From assembly GCA_009780595.1 (NCBI GenBank), contig WQZT01000021.1, positions 1-12,765 on the forward strand: 12,765 bases of DNA, written 5' to 3'. Of this stretch, positions 1 through 6,393 are shown piece by piece; the first letter of the stretch is position 1, and each line of letters begins with the position of its first letter. The stretch comes from Treponema sp. (lineage in GTDB: Bacteria; Spirochaetota; Spirochaetia; Treponematales; Breznakiellaceae). A program made the translations under genes and the position numbers. The notes beneath the pieces are model-generated. The model had not been told where the DNA came from. It ran no database searches and saw only the letters and a list, made by a program, of their open reading frames with translations.

Positions 1-1
1 A

Positions 2-265
2 CGGGACATGAATGTCCGGGACATAAATGTCCGGAACAAAAAGCCCGCCCTGCCAGACATCCTGTTCGCTTTATCGCAGGGGAAATGCCTGCGGGCGGAA
101 TTGCACACGCAAGCCGCCACACATTCCCCGCGAGGAATGTACGGATCGGGGCTGGTGGTGTTCAACCCGCCGTGGACACTGCACGCCGCCTGCGAAGAAG
201 CGTTGCCGTACCTTGCAAAGACGCTGGGCGGCGCAAACGGCGGCTGGCGGCTGGAGCAGAAATAG
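2..265 (+). CDS. rlmJ: RlmJ-like 23S rRNA (adenine-N6)-methyltransferase, 3' end only
   Basis: Only the last 87 codons are in the window; the frame is open to the left edge, so I treat it as the C-terminal part of a roughly 280-residue protein. RlmJ methylates an adenine of 23S rRNA (A2030 in E. coli) in the cytoplasm. The visible part matches the family's C-terminal layout: an LRAEL strand, then GMYGSGLVVFNPPWTL and a helix ending PYLAKTL, then a short tail with GGWRLE. The catalytic DPPY motif would lie upstream, outside the window. An ATG at position 8 is in frame but would yield only 85 residues without a catalytic core, so I do not take it as the start. The first 37 bases are a palindromic repeat that reads RDMNV-RDINV-RN in frame, in what should be a variable linker. 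The identification is by remembered motif, not a search. Confidence 0.72.
   Translation, partial: RDMNVRDINVRNKKPALPDILFALSQGKCLRAELHTQAATHSPRGMYGSGLVVFNPPWTLHAACEEALPYLAKTLGGANGGWRLEQK
3..37. repeat. 15-bp palindromic tandem repeat, 2.3 copies visible
   Basis: Units at 3-17 and 18-32 differ at one base (GGGACATGAATGTCC and GGGACATAAATGTCC) and a partial unit follows at 33-37. Each unit has the arms GGACAT and ATGTCC around two bases. The unit length is a multiple of three, so the rlmJ frame stays open. The array may continue left of the window. Confidence 0.8.
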
Positions 266-452
266 TCGGATATGTTACCGCATCTGAACAACAGCCGTCT
301 AAAAAATCTACAGAGTATCAAAAAACCATCTTTTTTACAAAAAATGTATCATTTCCCACTTGCACCACAATCTATTGTATGATACAGTGAGAAACTCGGT
401 AAAAAAGTGCCATATATGGTGAAGTATAGTAAAGATATGAGGTGTTACAGGC
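266..452 (+). promoter_or_regulatory. nrdR upstream region with two NrdR-box-like sites
   Basis: The first 100 bases after the rlmJ stop hold no clear terminator. Positions 365-380 match the published NrdR-box consensus acaCwAtATaTwGtgt at 13 of 16 positions. Positions 407-422 match at 10 of 16 and contain the perfect palindrome CCATATATGG (410-419). The box centres are 42 bp apart, four helical turns, so both face the same side of the DNA. A -10-like TATAGT lies at 425-430 without a recognisable -35. The Shine-Dalgarno GAGGTG (439-444) is 8 bases before the GTG start. There is also an 8-bp inverted repeat, TGTATCAT (345-352) and ATGATACA (379-386). Autoregulation by NrdR is inference. Confidence 0.45.
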
Positions 453-920
453 GTGCGGTGTCCCCATTGCGGTAGTTTTGACGATAAAGTGATAGACTCC
501 CGAACCTTAGCCAACGGCGATGCAATCAGACGGCGGCGGGAATGTTGCGGGTGCAGTTATCGTTTTACCAGCTACGAGCGGACGGAGGACAAGCAGCTTA
601 TGGTGGTTAAGCGGAGCGGCCGCCGCGAACCATTCGACAGAGCAAAAGTAGAGCGGGGTATAACCAGAGCGCTGGAAAAACGCCCTGTTTCTCAGATGAG
701 TATCGAACGGCTCATCAACGAGATTGAAGATCAGGCAATGACCGGAAGGCTCAACCACGAAATTGATGCTGCAGCCGTTGGTAACCTTGTACTGGAAAAA
801 TTGGCGGAGTTGGACAAGGTTGCATATATACGGTTTGCCTCTGTGTACCGTCAATTTGAGAATTTAGACGAGTTTGTTCAGGAAATTAAAAAAATAGAAG
901 GAAATTTTCACCATGAATAA
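453..920 (+). CDS. nrdR: Transcriptional repressor NrdR
   Basis: NrdR is a nucleotide-sensing repressor of ribonucleotide reductase genes that binds paired NrdR boxes. The 155-residue length is typical. The N-terminal zinc ribbon is complete, with Cys3 and Cys6 in CPHC and Cys31 and Cys34 in CCGC, joined by the conserved IRRRREC stretch and followed by YRFTSYER. An ATP-cone domain follows at about residues 47-137, starting VVKRSGRREPFDRAKV. The start is GTG at 453, chosen because it puts CPHC at residue 3 as in the family and has GAGGTG 8 bases upstream. No nrd structural gene lies in the window, so its regulon targets are elsewhere. Candidate boxes just upstream suggest that it may control itself. 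A long terminator follows, so it is probably transcribed alone. Confidence 0.96.
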   Translation: MRCPHCGSFDDKVIDSRTLANGDAIRRRRECCGCSYRFTSYERTEDKQLMVVKRSGRREPFDRAKVERGITRALEKRPVSQMSIERLINEIEDQAMTGRLNHEIDAAAVGNLVLEKLAELDKVAYIRFASVYRQFENLDEFVQEIKKIEGNFHHE

Positions 921-956
921 GCAAAAGCTTTCAGCAGAAGCTTATCCTTGAGGTTA

Positions 957-1026
957 TTGAAAAGGGTTAGCTGGCGGGGGAGACACTTTTTCTGAAGTGT
1001 TCCGGCTAACTCTTTTCAGTTTTTTT
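957..1026 (+). terminator. Intrinsic terminator of nrdR
   Basis: An 18-bp stem pairs 957-974 with 1002-1019, with three G-T wobbles (one at the outer end), and seven T residues follow at 1020-1026. Inside it is a second hairpin, ACACTT (983-988) with AAGTGT (995-1000). Just upstream, AAGCTT at 925-930 and 938-943 can form another small hairpin. Confidence 0.88.
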
Positions 1027-1039
1027 CACACGAATACGG

Positions 1040-1052
1040 TATAATCTAGGCG
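1040..1052 (+). promoter_or_regulatory. -10 box of rsmG, placed for a leaderless transcript
   Basis: A consensus TATAAT sits at 1040-1045 and the ATG of rsmG is at 1053, seven bases later. Usual spacing would start transcription at about 1052-1053. There is no Shine-Dalgarno sequence. The -35 region overlaps the nrdR terminator and has no good match, so the promoter rests on the -10 box alone. Confidence 0.5.
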
Positions 1053-1736
1053 ATGACAACAACAACAGAAAATCTGCTTGAAGAAGGCTTGGCAAAAATC
1101 GGCATTGGCGAGAACGTGATGAAACGCACGGTGGAATTGCTTGCCCGCTACATCGAAGAGCTGGAACTGTTTAATCCCGCGTACGGACTTGTAAAAGTGC
1201 GCGACCGCCGGGAATTGATTGTAAAACATATTTTAGATTCTCTTGCGCCGCTGTCGATGTTGCGCACCCTTCATCCGCAGCCGCGCATTGCCGATGTCGG
1301 ATCTGGCGCGGGACTTCCGGGAATACCGCTGGCTGTTTGCTTAGGCGGCGCGCAGTTCACGCTCATCGAGCGGATGGGACGGCGGGCGGGCTTTTTGCGA
1401 AATGTGCTGGCAGTGCTTGGGCTTGCTAACGTTGAGGTCGCGGAAGCTGAAATGGAAACAATAAGCCCCGCCGGATGTTTCGATATTGCCGTGTTTCGGG
1501 CGTTCAGGCCGCTTGACCCCGCTATCTTCAAAGGGCTGGCAAGACTGCTTACGCCTGGCGGGGTTCTCGCTGCCTACAAAGGCCGCCTCGATTCAGTACA
1601 GGAAGAAATGTCTGCCCTGCTTGCCGCGCTTGATAAAACCACGCACACTTGCATCGGCAGTTGGGAGGCGGTTCCGCTTGAACCGCCTTTCGCAGAAGAG
1701 CAGCGCTGCCTCCTTACCATACGGCTTGTGCCGTAG
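1053..1736 (+). CDS. rsmG: 16S rRNA (guanine527-N7)-methyltransferase RsmG
   Basis: RsmG (formerly GidB) uses S-adenosylmethionine to methylate G527 of 16S rRNA on the 30S subunit. The 227-residue product has the family layout. The N-terminal helical part contains the NPAYGLVKVRDRRELIVKHILDSL region (the family's N-L-T...H-DSL motif). The SAM-binding loop DVGSGAGLPGIPLA is at about residues 81-94. LIERMGRRAGFLRNV is the second nucleotide-contacting segment, and VFRAFRPL corresponds to the family's conserved RA motif. The C-terminal strands end in a typical LLTIRL. The start at 1053 is the first ATG and gives a family-length protein, but has no Shine-Dalgarno and a -10 box only seven bases away. 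It converges on the SPOR gene with 23 bp between the stop codons. Confidence 0.96.
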   Translation: MTTTTENLLEEGLAKIGIGENVMKRTVELLARYIEELELFNPAYGLVKVRDRRELIVKHILDSLAPLSMLRTLHPQPRIADVGSGAGLPGIPLAVCLGGAQFTLIERMGRRAGFLRNVLAVLGLANVEVAEAEMETISPAGCFDIAVFRAFRPLDPAIFKGLARLLTPGGVLAAYKGRLDSVQEEMSALLAALDKTTHTCIGSWEAVPLEPPFAEEQRCLLTIRLVP

Positions 1737-1759
1737 GCGTCAGGCGGCAAACCGCGCTG

Positions 1760-2566
1760 TTAGTTTCGTATCGTCTGCCAGACAAGGCTCTGCTCAAAAC
1801 CGCCAATTTCCGCAATCAGATGCCGCCAATGGTTGGCTTCATCCTTCGAGGGGTACGGGCCGACGCGCACCCGAAACCAGTTATCGTTTCCCGTTGCCCG
1901 GTTTTCGATAATCGATGTGATGCCTCTGCCGGCAAGGGCATCCTGCGCTTTTTCGGCATTCGCCATTGTGGTGAACGAACCAGCCTGAACCCAGAAATCA
2001 TTTTGGACAGAGCCGGGGCGAGGCGGCGGAGTTACACTGCGGCGAGCGGATGCTGGCGCGGCATTGATTGACGCGGGCTCGGCTGTTGACGGAGTGGTAA
2101 CGCGCGGCGTGGCAGCAACGGGTGCCGCTGGCTTAGGCGCTGCTGGTGCTGGCACAGGTTTAGATGCGGGTGCTGGCTTAGCGGGCGCTGGCGTAGGTGC
2201 AATCGGGCGGGCAGGTGGCGGTGTGCCGGGGACAGCCACGGCGCTTGGGGGCGACACGGTGATCACACGGGGTTCATCCTGCGTGCGAATTCCTTCAGGC
2301 GCGGGCAGCAGCCCCAAATTGTCAACGGGAACTCTCACGAGTTCCACCGGATCAACCATTGGTGAAACAGGAACAGGCAGCGTTTGTACAACCTGCGGTT
2401 CAACAGGAGCAGCCGGAATAGCCGTTCCGCCGGGAGCTGGATACAACGCAACAGTTGTCGGAGCAACCACCGGGTCCTGAGGGGTAAAGACAATCGCCGC
2501 TCCGATAGCTATCACCAAAAATATACCCGCAGAAATCGACACTAACAATAACTTTCTCTTTTCCAT
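1760..2566 (-). CDS. SPOR-domain protein with N-terminal membrane anchor
   Basis: SPOR domains bind denuded glycan strands of peptidoglycan and often bring proteins to division sites. This 268-residue protein has one N-terminal membrane segment (about residues 5-27, preceded by KRK, so probably cytoplasm-in) and a long periplasmic linker very rich in Pro and Ala (about 105-185). A C-terminal SPOR domain (about 190-265) contains FWVQAGSF, ANAEKAQ and NWFRVRVGPY. I prefer the ATG at 2566, with AAGGTG 5 bases upstream, over the GTG at 2572, which would overlap the coaE stop by 4 bp. Either way it is tightly coupled behind coaE. The function is inferred from domain content only; FtsN-like or DedD-like are analogies, not identifications. 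The linker codons are GC-rich, producing long spurious open frames on the other strand. Confidence 0.9.
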   Translation of the reverse strand: MEKRKLLLVSISAGIFLVIAIGAAIVFTPQDPVVAPTTVALYPAPGGTAIPAAPVEPQVVQTLPVPVSPMVDPVELVRVPVDNLGLLPAPEGIRTQDEPRVITVSPPSAVAVPGTPPPARPIAPTPAPAKPAPASKPVPAPAAPKPAAPVAATPRVTTPSTAEPASINAAPASARRSVTPPPRPGSVQNDFWVQAGSFTTMANAEKAQDALAGRGITSIIENRATGNDNWFRVRVGPYPSKDEANHWRHLIAEIGGFEQSLVWQTIRN

Positions 2567-2568
2567 AT

Positions 2569-3240
2569 TCACACCTTATTTGCAACGTTTGCAACTTGCC
2601 CGATTCCCGCAAGGGAAAGGATTTCATTGATACGGTTTTCCAGCGCCGCCTCCAACCCTTTACTTGTAAAGCCGGAGCGCCACGAGTTTTCTACTTTGTA
2701 AATATCGGCATTCCCTGAAGAATATTGAGCGCGAAATTCTCGCTGGCTGGAAAACCGTTTCAGTAAAACTGCCAACGGCAGACGATCCCGCTTGCGGGCG
2801 CGAAACAGCCGCGTAAGAAAACCGGCCTGCACAAGGATAATCGCATCGAGCGAGCCAAACGCCGCCGTGCGGTGCAGCAGCGCCGCATTTATCACGCAGG
2901 ACTTTCCCGCACGGTGCTCGCCGGCTATCCACGCAAGCGTCCTGCGATTAACGACGGGGTGGATAATTTCTTCCAGCGCGGCAAGCTCCACGGCTTTGCC
3001 GAACACTTTCGCGCCAAGCCGCGCGCGGTGGACATTCCCCGCTTCATCCAGAATATCACTGCCAAAACGGGCAGCCAAATGCACCCGTTCCTCGTTAATC
3101 ACCTCGTGCCCCAGCTTGTCCACATCCAGCACGGCAAGCCCCCGCGCCTGCAAAAGCCGCGCGATATGATTTTTTCCCGCACAGTAATATCCTGTCAGTC
3201 CGATGATTTTGACAGTCTTTTTTTCATCCATAATATCCAT
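2569..3240 (-). CDS. coaE: Dephospho-CoA kinase (CoaE)
   Basis: CoaE phosphorylates dephospho-CoA on the ribose 3'-hydroxyl, the last step of coenzyme A synthesis, in the cytoplasm. Family features are IIGLTG leading into the P-loop at residues 14-24, LAVLDVDKLGHEV, a P-x-V-x-R stretch (HPVVNRRTLAWI), and an arginine-rich lid (RLFRARKRDRLP). A C-terminal SSQREF...GNADIYKVEN segment corresponds to the family's Q...AD.vi.N. The P-loop reads GYYCAGKN, with Asn where Ser or Thr normally follows the Lys. Three in-frame ATGs (3279, 3240, 3231) could start it; none has a well-spaced Shine-Dalgarno. I chose 3240 because it gives the short N-terminus usual for CoaE; starting at 3279 would add 13 residues. 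The TGA stop lies 2 bp before the preferred start of the SPOR gene, so the two form an operon. Confidence 0.87.
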   Translation of the reverse strand: MDIMDEKKTVKIIGLTGYYCAGKNHIARLLQARGLAVLDVDKLGHEVINEERVHLAARFGSDILDEAGNVHRARLGAKVFGKAVELAALEEIIHPVVNRRTLAWIAGEHRAGKSCVINAALLHRTAAFGSLDAIILVQAGFLTRLFRARKRDRLPLAVLLKRFSSQREFRAQYSSGNADIYKVENSWRSGFTSKGLEAALENRINEILSLAGIGQVANVANKV

Positions 3241-3265
3241 AATAATAAAGGTGGGTCTCCCTATA

Positions 3266-3299
3266 TTGATATTCGGCATGTTTCCGATTATTATATCCT
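3266..3299 (+). promoter_or_regulatory. Sigma-70-type promoter of the 633-residue gene, leaderless geometry
   Basis: TTGATA (3266-3271, 5 of 6 to consensus) and TATTAT (3289-3294, 5 of 6) are separated by 17 bp. Transcription would start at about 3301, at the ATG at 3300. No Shine-Dalgarno is present. On the opposite strand the same bases give a perfect TATAAT (3295 to 3290) facing coaE, but without a -35 at proper distance. Confidence 0.62.
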
Positions 3300-5201
3300 A
3301 TGGTTGTCAAGACTGATTTGTACTCAATACTAGTAGCGTATGCATATAAAAACAATTCACCGTACATTGGTGTAAATGCCTTTCTTGATTTTATCGAGAA
3401 CTATGCAAAAAAGCTTTCTGAAGAGAACCCCGAATGGCTTGCGTGGGTCAGGGACAAAACCTCGATATTCTGGCAGGAGCTGACGGTTCTTACAGAAAGA
3501 GGTCGTTGCCAGTTGCAATCCGATGCCAGCGAGCAGCGCATCTACCTCTGCGATTACCACACGCAGCGAATTCAGAAAGCCTACGAGAATTCCGAACAAA
3601 GTGCATCCCAGCCCTTCCCCAGCGAAAGCTCGCTGGGCTCTCCAATACCCGACGACCAGAAACGTACACTAAAATGGGACGACACCCTGCTTGCGTATCT
3701 GTTTGAGCCGCATTCCTCCGACAATTCCGCACAAATCTTGGTGATTACGTTCCCCGATGGTTTACCTCACGCGCTGGTACTGCCGGATATGATTCCCCAA
3801 AAACTTACAGAAATCGCACTGTTAAAAATACGGCATTACCTTCGCAAAGACGGCGATGCAGAATTCATCCTCCGAAAGCTCATACCTCAATTTCACGGCA
3901 GAGAAGCAAGTCTGCGCGATCAGTTTAACCAGCTTCTGATTCGCCCGCTGGATTGTTTTCGGATAATGGAAACAGGCGGAGAATTTGTCAGCCTGTTCTG
4001 GATGTATTTTTGCATCGCCTTAAAGAAGGATATAAAAACAAGAAAAGGGGGTGAGAGCAACGAAATTGCGGCATCTCAGGCTGCATACGTTATCGACACG
4101 ATAAACGCGTATTACAAAGTACTTGCCACGAAACAGCGTGAGAAGGAGCTGGCCTTTAAGTGTTTGGAGGCTCGTCTCGCCAAGCCGCCGTTTGATTATA
4201 CGCTGGATCAAATTTCTAAGTTTACCAATAACAAGGGGGTTCTTCTTTTAAGCCAGTATTCGGAAACCGCTCTTGAAGAATGGCTTAAAAGAAAAAGCAC
4301 CGAAAACGAGCAAAACGCGCTGCCGCCGTTGCTCATTATGCGAAACGCGCGGGGCGATCAGTATTTCGTTCTGAAAACTAAACTTCTCTCGCTGTGCTCA
4401 AATCTTCTGGGTATGGCGCGCAGCCAAGTGAAGGAAGCGCTTTCCAAACACTGGAGCAAACTGATTTCGGAATTCTCCAGCGAACCTGCAATGGAGAACG
4501 ACGATCAGTTTGAAAAGCTGCTTGTCGCTTTGGTTGAAAAGCACTCGCCCTTGCTGGCTACGTTGCTGGATGATCCCAAGTTGCAACTGGTGTGCCACGA
4601 GGCCGAGCAGAAAGACAGCAACATTACGCCCAGCGTTGTAAAGCTATTTGACAATGGGCGGCTGCTCCCTTATTCCACGTTGTTGTTCATTGAACGCAAG
4701 TCGCTTTTGTTTGATGTCAAACTTATGCTTCCCCTGTGGTACTCCATTCCCTTTCTCACTGCCCTCATCGGCTTTTTCAAAAATCTGTCTAAAAAGAAAG
4801 GGAAAACTGTCAAAGCAGCGGATGAAGAGACCAAAGAGAGCGCCAATAGTATTGATTTTGAAAGCGAGCAGAAATCTGCTGTGCAGCTTCTTATTGAAGA
4901 ACTTGTGCCTGAAGGATTTACCCTGGACAGTTATATGGGAGAACTTGAAAGACGCTGGGGCTGGCTGATTGACAAACGGGCGCAGCAAAACCTTGTCCGC
5001 GATGTAAAGTCCCTGATCCGCGATGACTACCGCAGAAATATGCAGAATAAAAAGCAACTGAAACTAACCCGACAGGCACTCAGTGAAATGGCAAAAACTA
5101 TAATAGACAGCGCGCCGTCTCTTGCTTCAATAAACGGTAAGGATTCACTCATCCTGTACGCGGAGATGTACCTTTTAAGCCTTAAAGTAAATAGCAAATA
5201 A
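3300..5201 (+). CDS. Conserved-looking protein of unknown function, 633 residues
   Basis: I do not recognise this protein. The frame is long, has ordinary codon use and a promoter placed at its ATG, so it is a real gene. It is mixed alpha-helical and soluble-looking for most of its length, with no signal peptide. The N-terminus is DLYSILVAYAYKNNSPYIGVNAFLDFIENYAKK. A Ser/Pro-rich charged stretch lies at about 96-122. One hydrophobic stretch at about 474-497 (VKLMLPLWYSIPFLTALIGFF) is followed directly by a lysine-rich segment (LSKKKGK) and an acidic linker to about 525. This could be a single membrane segment, a membrane-dipping helix or a buried one. The final 105 residues form a separate charged helical domain. 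No catalytic motif is visible. It is divergent from coaE and convergent with the radical SAM gene, so it appears to be a single-gene unit. Confidence 0.85.
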   Translation: MVVKTDLYSILVAYAYKNNSPYIGVNAFLDFIENYAKKLSEENPEWLAWVRDKTSIFWQELTVLTERGRCQLQSDASEQRIYLCDYHTQRIQKAYENSEQSASQPFPSESSLGSPIPDDQKRTLKWDDTLLAYLFEPHSSDNSAQILVITFPDGLPHALVLPDMIPQKLTEIALLKIRHYLRKDGDAEFILRKLIPQFHGREASLRDQFNQLLIRPLDCFRIMETGGEFVSLFWMYFCIALKKDIKTRKGGESNEIAASQAAYVIDTINAYYKVLATKQREKELAFKCLEARLAKPPFDYTLDQISKFTNNKGVLLLSQYSETALEEWLKRKSTENEQNALPPLLIMRNARGDQYFVLKTKLLSLCSNLLGMARSQVKEALSKHWSKLISEFSSEPAMENDDQFEKLLVALVEKHSPLLATLLDDPKLQLVCHEAEQKDSNITPSVVKLFDNGRLLPYSTLLFIERKSLLFDVKLMLPLWYSIPFLTALIGFFKNLSKKKGKTVKAADEETKESANSIDFESEQKSAVQLLIEELVPEGFTLDSYMGELERRWGWLIDKRAQQNLVRDVKSLIRDDYRRNMQNKKQLKLTRQALSEMAKTIIDSAPSLASINGKDSLILYAEMYLLSLKVNSK

Positions 5202-5216
5202 CAGCACATTAAGGAG

Positions 5217-5246
5217 AAAAAACAAATAGCCGCGAAACCCGCGCTA
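5217..5246 (-). terminator. Intrinsic terminator of the radical SAM gene
   Basis: Read on the minus strand, TAGCGCG pairs with CGC-G-GCTA (7 bp with one bulged G, loop GGTTT), followed by TTTGTTTTTT at 5226 to 5217. The TAG stop codon of the radical SAM gene (5246 to 5244) is the outer part of the stem. Confidence 0.72.
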
Positions 5247-6254
5247 CTTCAAGCAATGCCACACCGGAACAGAGAGCTTGCTGGGAAACGGATTTGACCT
5301 TGAAAAATCGGGAAGCCAGTTTGCGTCTGTTATCAGGTCTTGAATAAACCCGTTTTCAATACCAAACTCGTCAAGCATTTCAAGCACGGCATCGTACTCG
5401 TCCTGCGTAATAAATCGCCCGGGGATTTCCGCTTTCACGTTCGGTATCTGCACCGGGGTGTACTGCGTCATGAGCGAAAGCATTGCGCGATCGCCGCCAC
5501 CCGCCCCGCGCCCGGCGCAATTATCGGCAAACCAGCGGATAACAGCGCGGGTGCCTTCAAGCCGGCCGGGAATCACAAGGTGGCGAATTATCACCCCTTC
5601 GAGGATCACGTTGGGCGTGTTGCGAATGCCTTTGCCCGCACCAAAGCGCAACGGGCGCGCGTTCATCATTGCGAGGATTGCGGCAGTGGCGCTTTCAGGA
5701 TAATTCGGGGCGTTGAAATACTTTTTGGCAACATCTGCATCGAGCGTTTTCAGGTCGGGCAAATACACGTCGATAACGTCTTTCAGCAGCTCGAGCGTTT
5801 CCGCGCCTTCGTAGCCAGAGGAATTCCACAGCACCGGAATGGAAAGCCCCTGGTTTCGGGCAGCCTGTACGCCCCAGATGAGCGCGGGCGCGGTGTGGCT
5901 TCCGGTAACAATGTTGATATTTTCCGCGCCGATGTTCTGAAGTTCAAGGCAAATCCGCGCAAGTTCAGCGGTATCCACAACCCGCCCCGATTCGCAGGTG
6001 TCGCTTACTTTTCCGTGCGCGTGCTTGCCCTGCGAGAGCTGAAAGTTCTGGCAAAACACGCAGCCGAGGTTACAGCCAGAAACGAAAATCGTCCCCGAAC
6101 CGCCCAACCCCCGCACCGGAGGCTCTTCCCCGTTGTGAATACCAGCGTACCCTATTCGTAAAGCGGCAGTTTCGCCGCAAAAGCCCCGCGTGCCAGCATC
6201 GCGATCAACGCCGCAAGAACGAGGGCATAGTTTGCAATTATTATATAAAGCCAT
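5244..6254 (-). CDS. Radical SAM protein, PflA-like (COG1313 type)
   Basis: The 336-residue protein has the radical SAM cluster motif CNLGCVFC (Cys61, Cys65, Cys68), which binds a [4Fe-4S] cluster that cleaves S-adenosylmethionine. An N-terminal cysteine set (Cys7, Cys10, Cys14, Cys26, in CKLCPRSC and GFC) resembles what I know of the PflX/COG1313 group and may hold zinc or a second cluster. Further family features are NINIVTGSHTAP, VLWNSSGYE, DVYLPDLKTLD and IRHLVIPGRLEGT. The group is named after pyruvate formate-lyase activating enzyme, but its substrate is unknown and no glycyl-radical enzyme is in the window. The ATG at 6254 has no Shine-Dalgarno and a -10 box five bases away. The annotated protein begins directly with the cysteine set, which supports this start. 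Confidence 0.9.
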   Translation of the reverse strand: MALYNNCKLCPRSCGVDRDAGTRGFCGETAALRIGYAGIHNGEEPPVRGLGGSGTIFVSGCNLGCVFCQNFQLSQGKHAHGKVSDTCESGRVVDTAELARICLELQNIGAENINIVTGSHTAPALIWGVQAARNQGLSIPVLWNSSGYEGAETLELLKDVIDVYLPDLKTLDADVAKKYFNAPNYPESATAAILAMMNARPLRFGAGKGIRNTPNVILEGVIIRHLVIPGRLEGTRAVIRWFADNCAGRGAGGGDRAMLSLMTQYTPVQIPNVKAEIPGRFITQDEYDAVLEMLDEFGIENGFIQDLITDANWLPDFSRSNPFPSKLSVPVWHCLK

Positions 6255-6289
6255 TGTTCACTATAGCACACATGGCGTGCCGCTTACAA
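6255..6289 (-). promoter_or_regulatory. Promoter of the radical SAM gene, leaderless geometry
   Basis: On the minus strand TTGTAA (6289 to 6284) and TATAGT (6265 to 6260, 5 of 6 to consensus) are 18 bp apart. Only five bases separate the -10 box from the ATG at 6254, so the transcript would start at or within a base or two of the start codon. No Shine-Dalgarno is visible. Confidence 0.58.
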
Positions 6290-6318
6290 TTTAATATTGC
6301 CGGAAGAGCAACTGGGGG

Positions 6319-6348
6319 TTGACATAATTTCTCTTGTTTTGATACATT
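6319..6348 (+). promoter_or_regulatory. Candidate plus-strand promoter upstream of the microsatellite
   Basis: A perfect TTGACA at 6319-6324 is followed after 18 bp by TACATT (6343-6348, 4 of 6). Transcription would start at about 6355 and run through the GCAAC repeat toward the efflux operon. ATGs at 6359 and 6363 lie just downstream, but no convincing gene follows. Confidence 0.42.
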
Positions 6349-6393
6349 GTGAAAACTTATGAATGAAAGATGCTGTCAGGGTATGCGGAGCTC

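Noticed and set aside
320..336. A6/T6 pairing as terminator of rlmJ
   Set aside because: There is no GC stem; it is just AT-rich intergenic sequence.
1744..1755. GCGG-CAAA-CCGC hairpin between rsmG and the SPOR gene as a shared terminator
   Set aside because: The stem is only 4 bp and no T-tract follows on either strand.
2064..2480. Gly/Ala/Thr-rich open frame on the plus strand
   Set aside because: It is the complement of the Pro/Ala-rich linker of the SPOR protein, which explains its composition.
5211..5216. AAGGAG Shine-Dalgarno-like sequence after the 633-residue gene
   Set aside because: No start codon follows at usable distance; the sequence is next to the radical SAM terminator tail.
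5340..6161. Long open frame (273 codons) on the plus strand
   Set aside because: It is antisense to the radical SAM gene, whose cysteine motifs and family features are clear; the frame is a by-product of GC-rich codon use.
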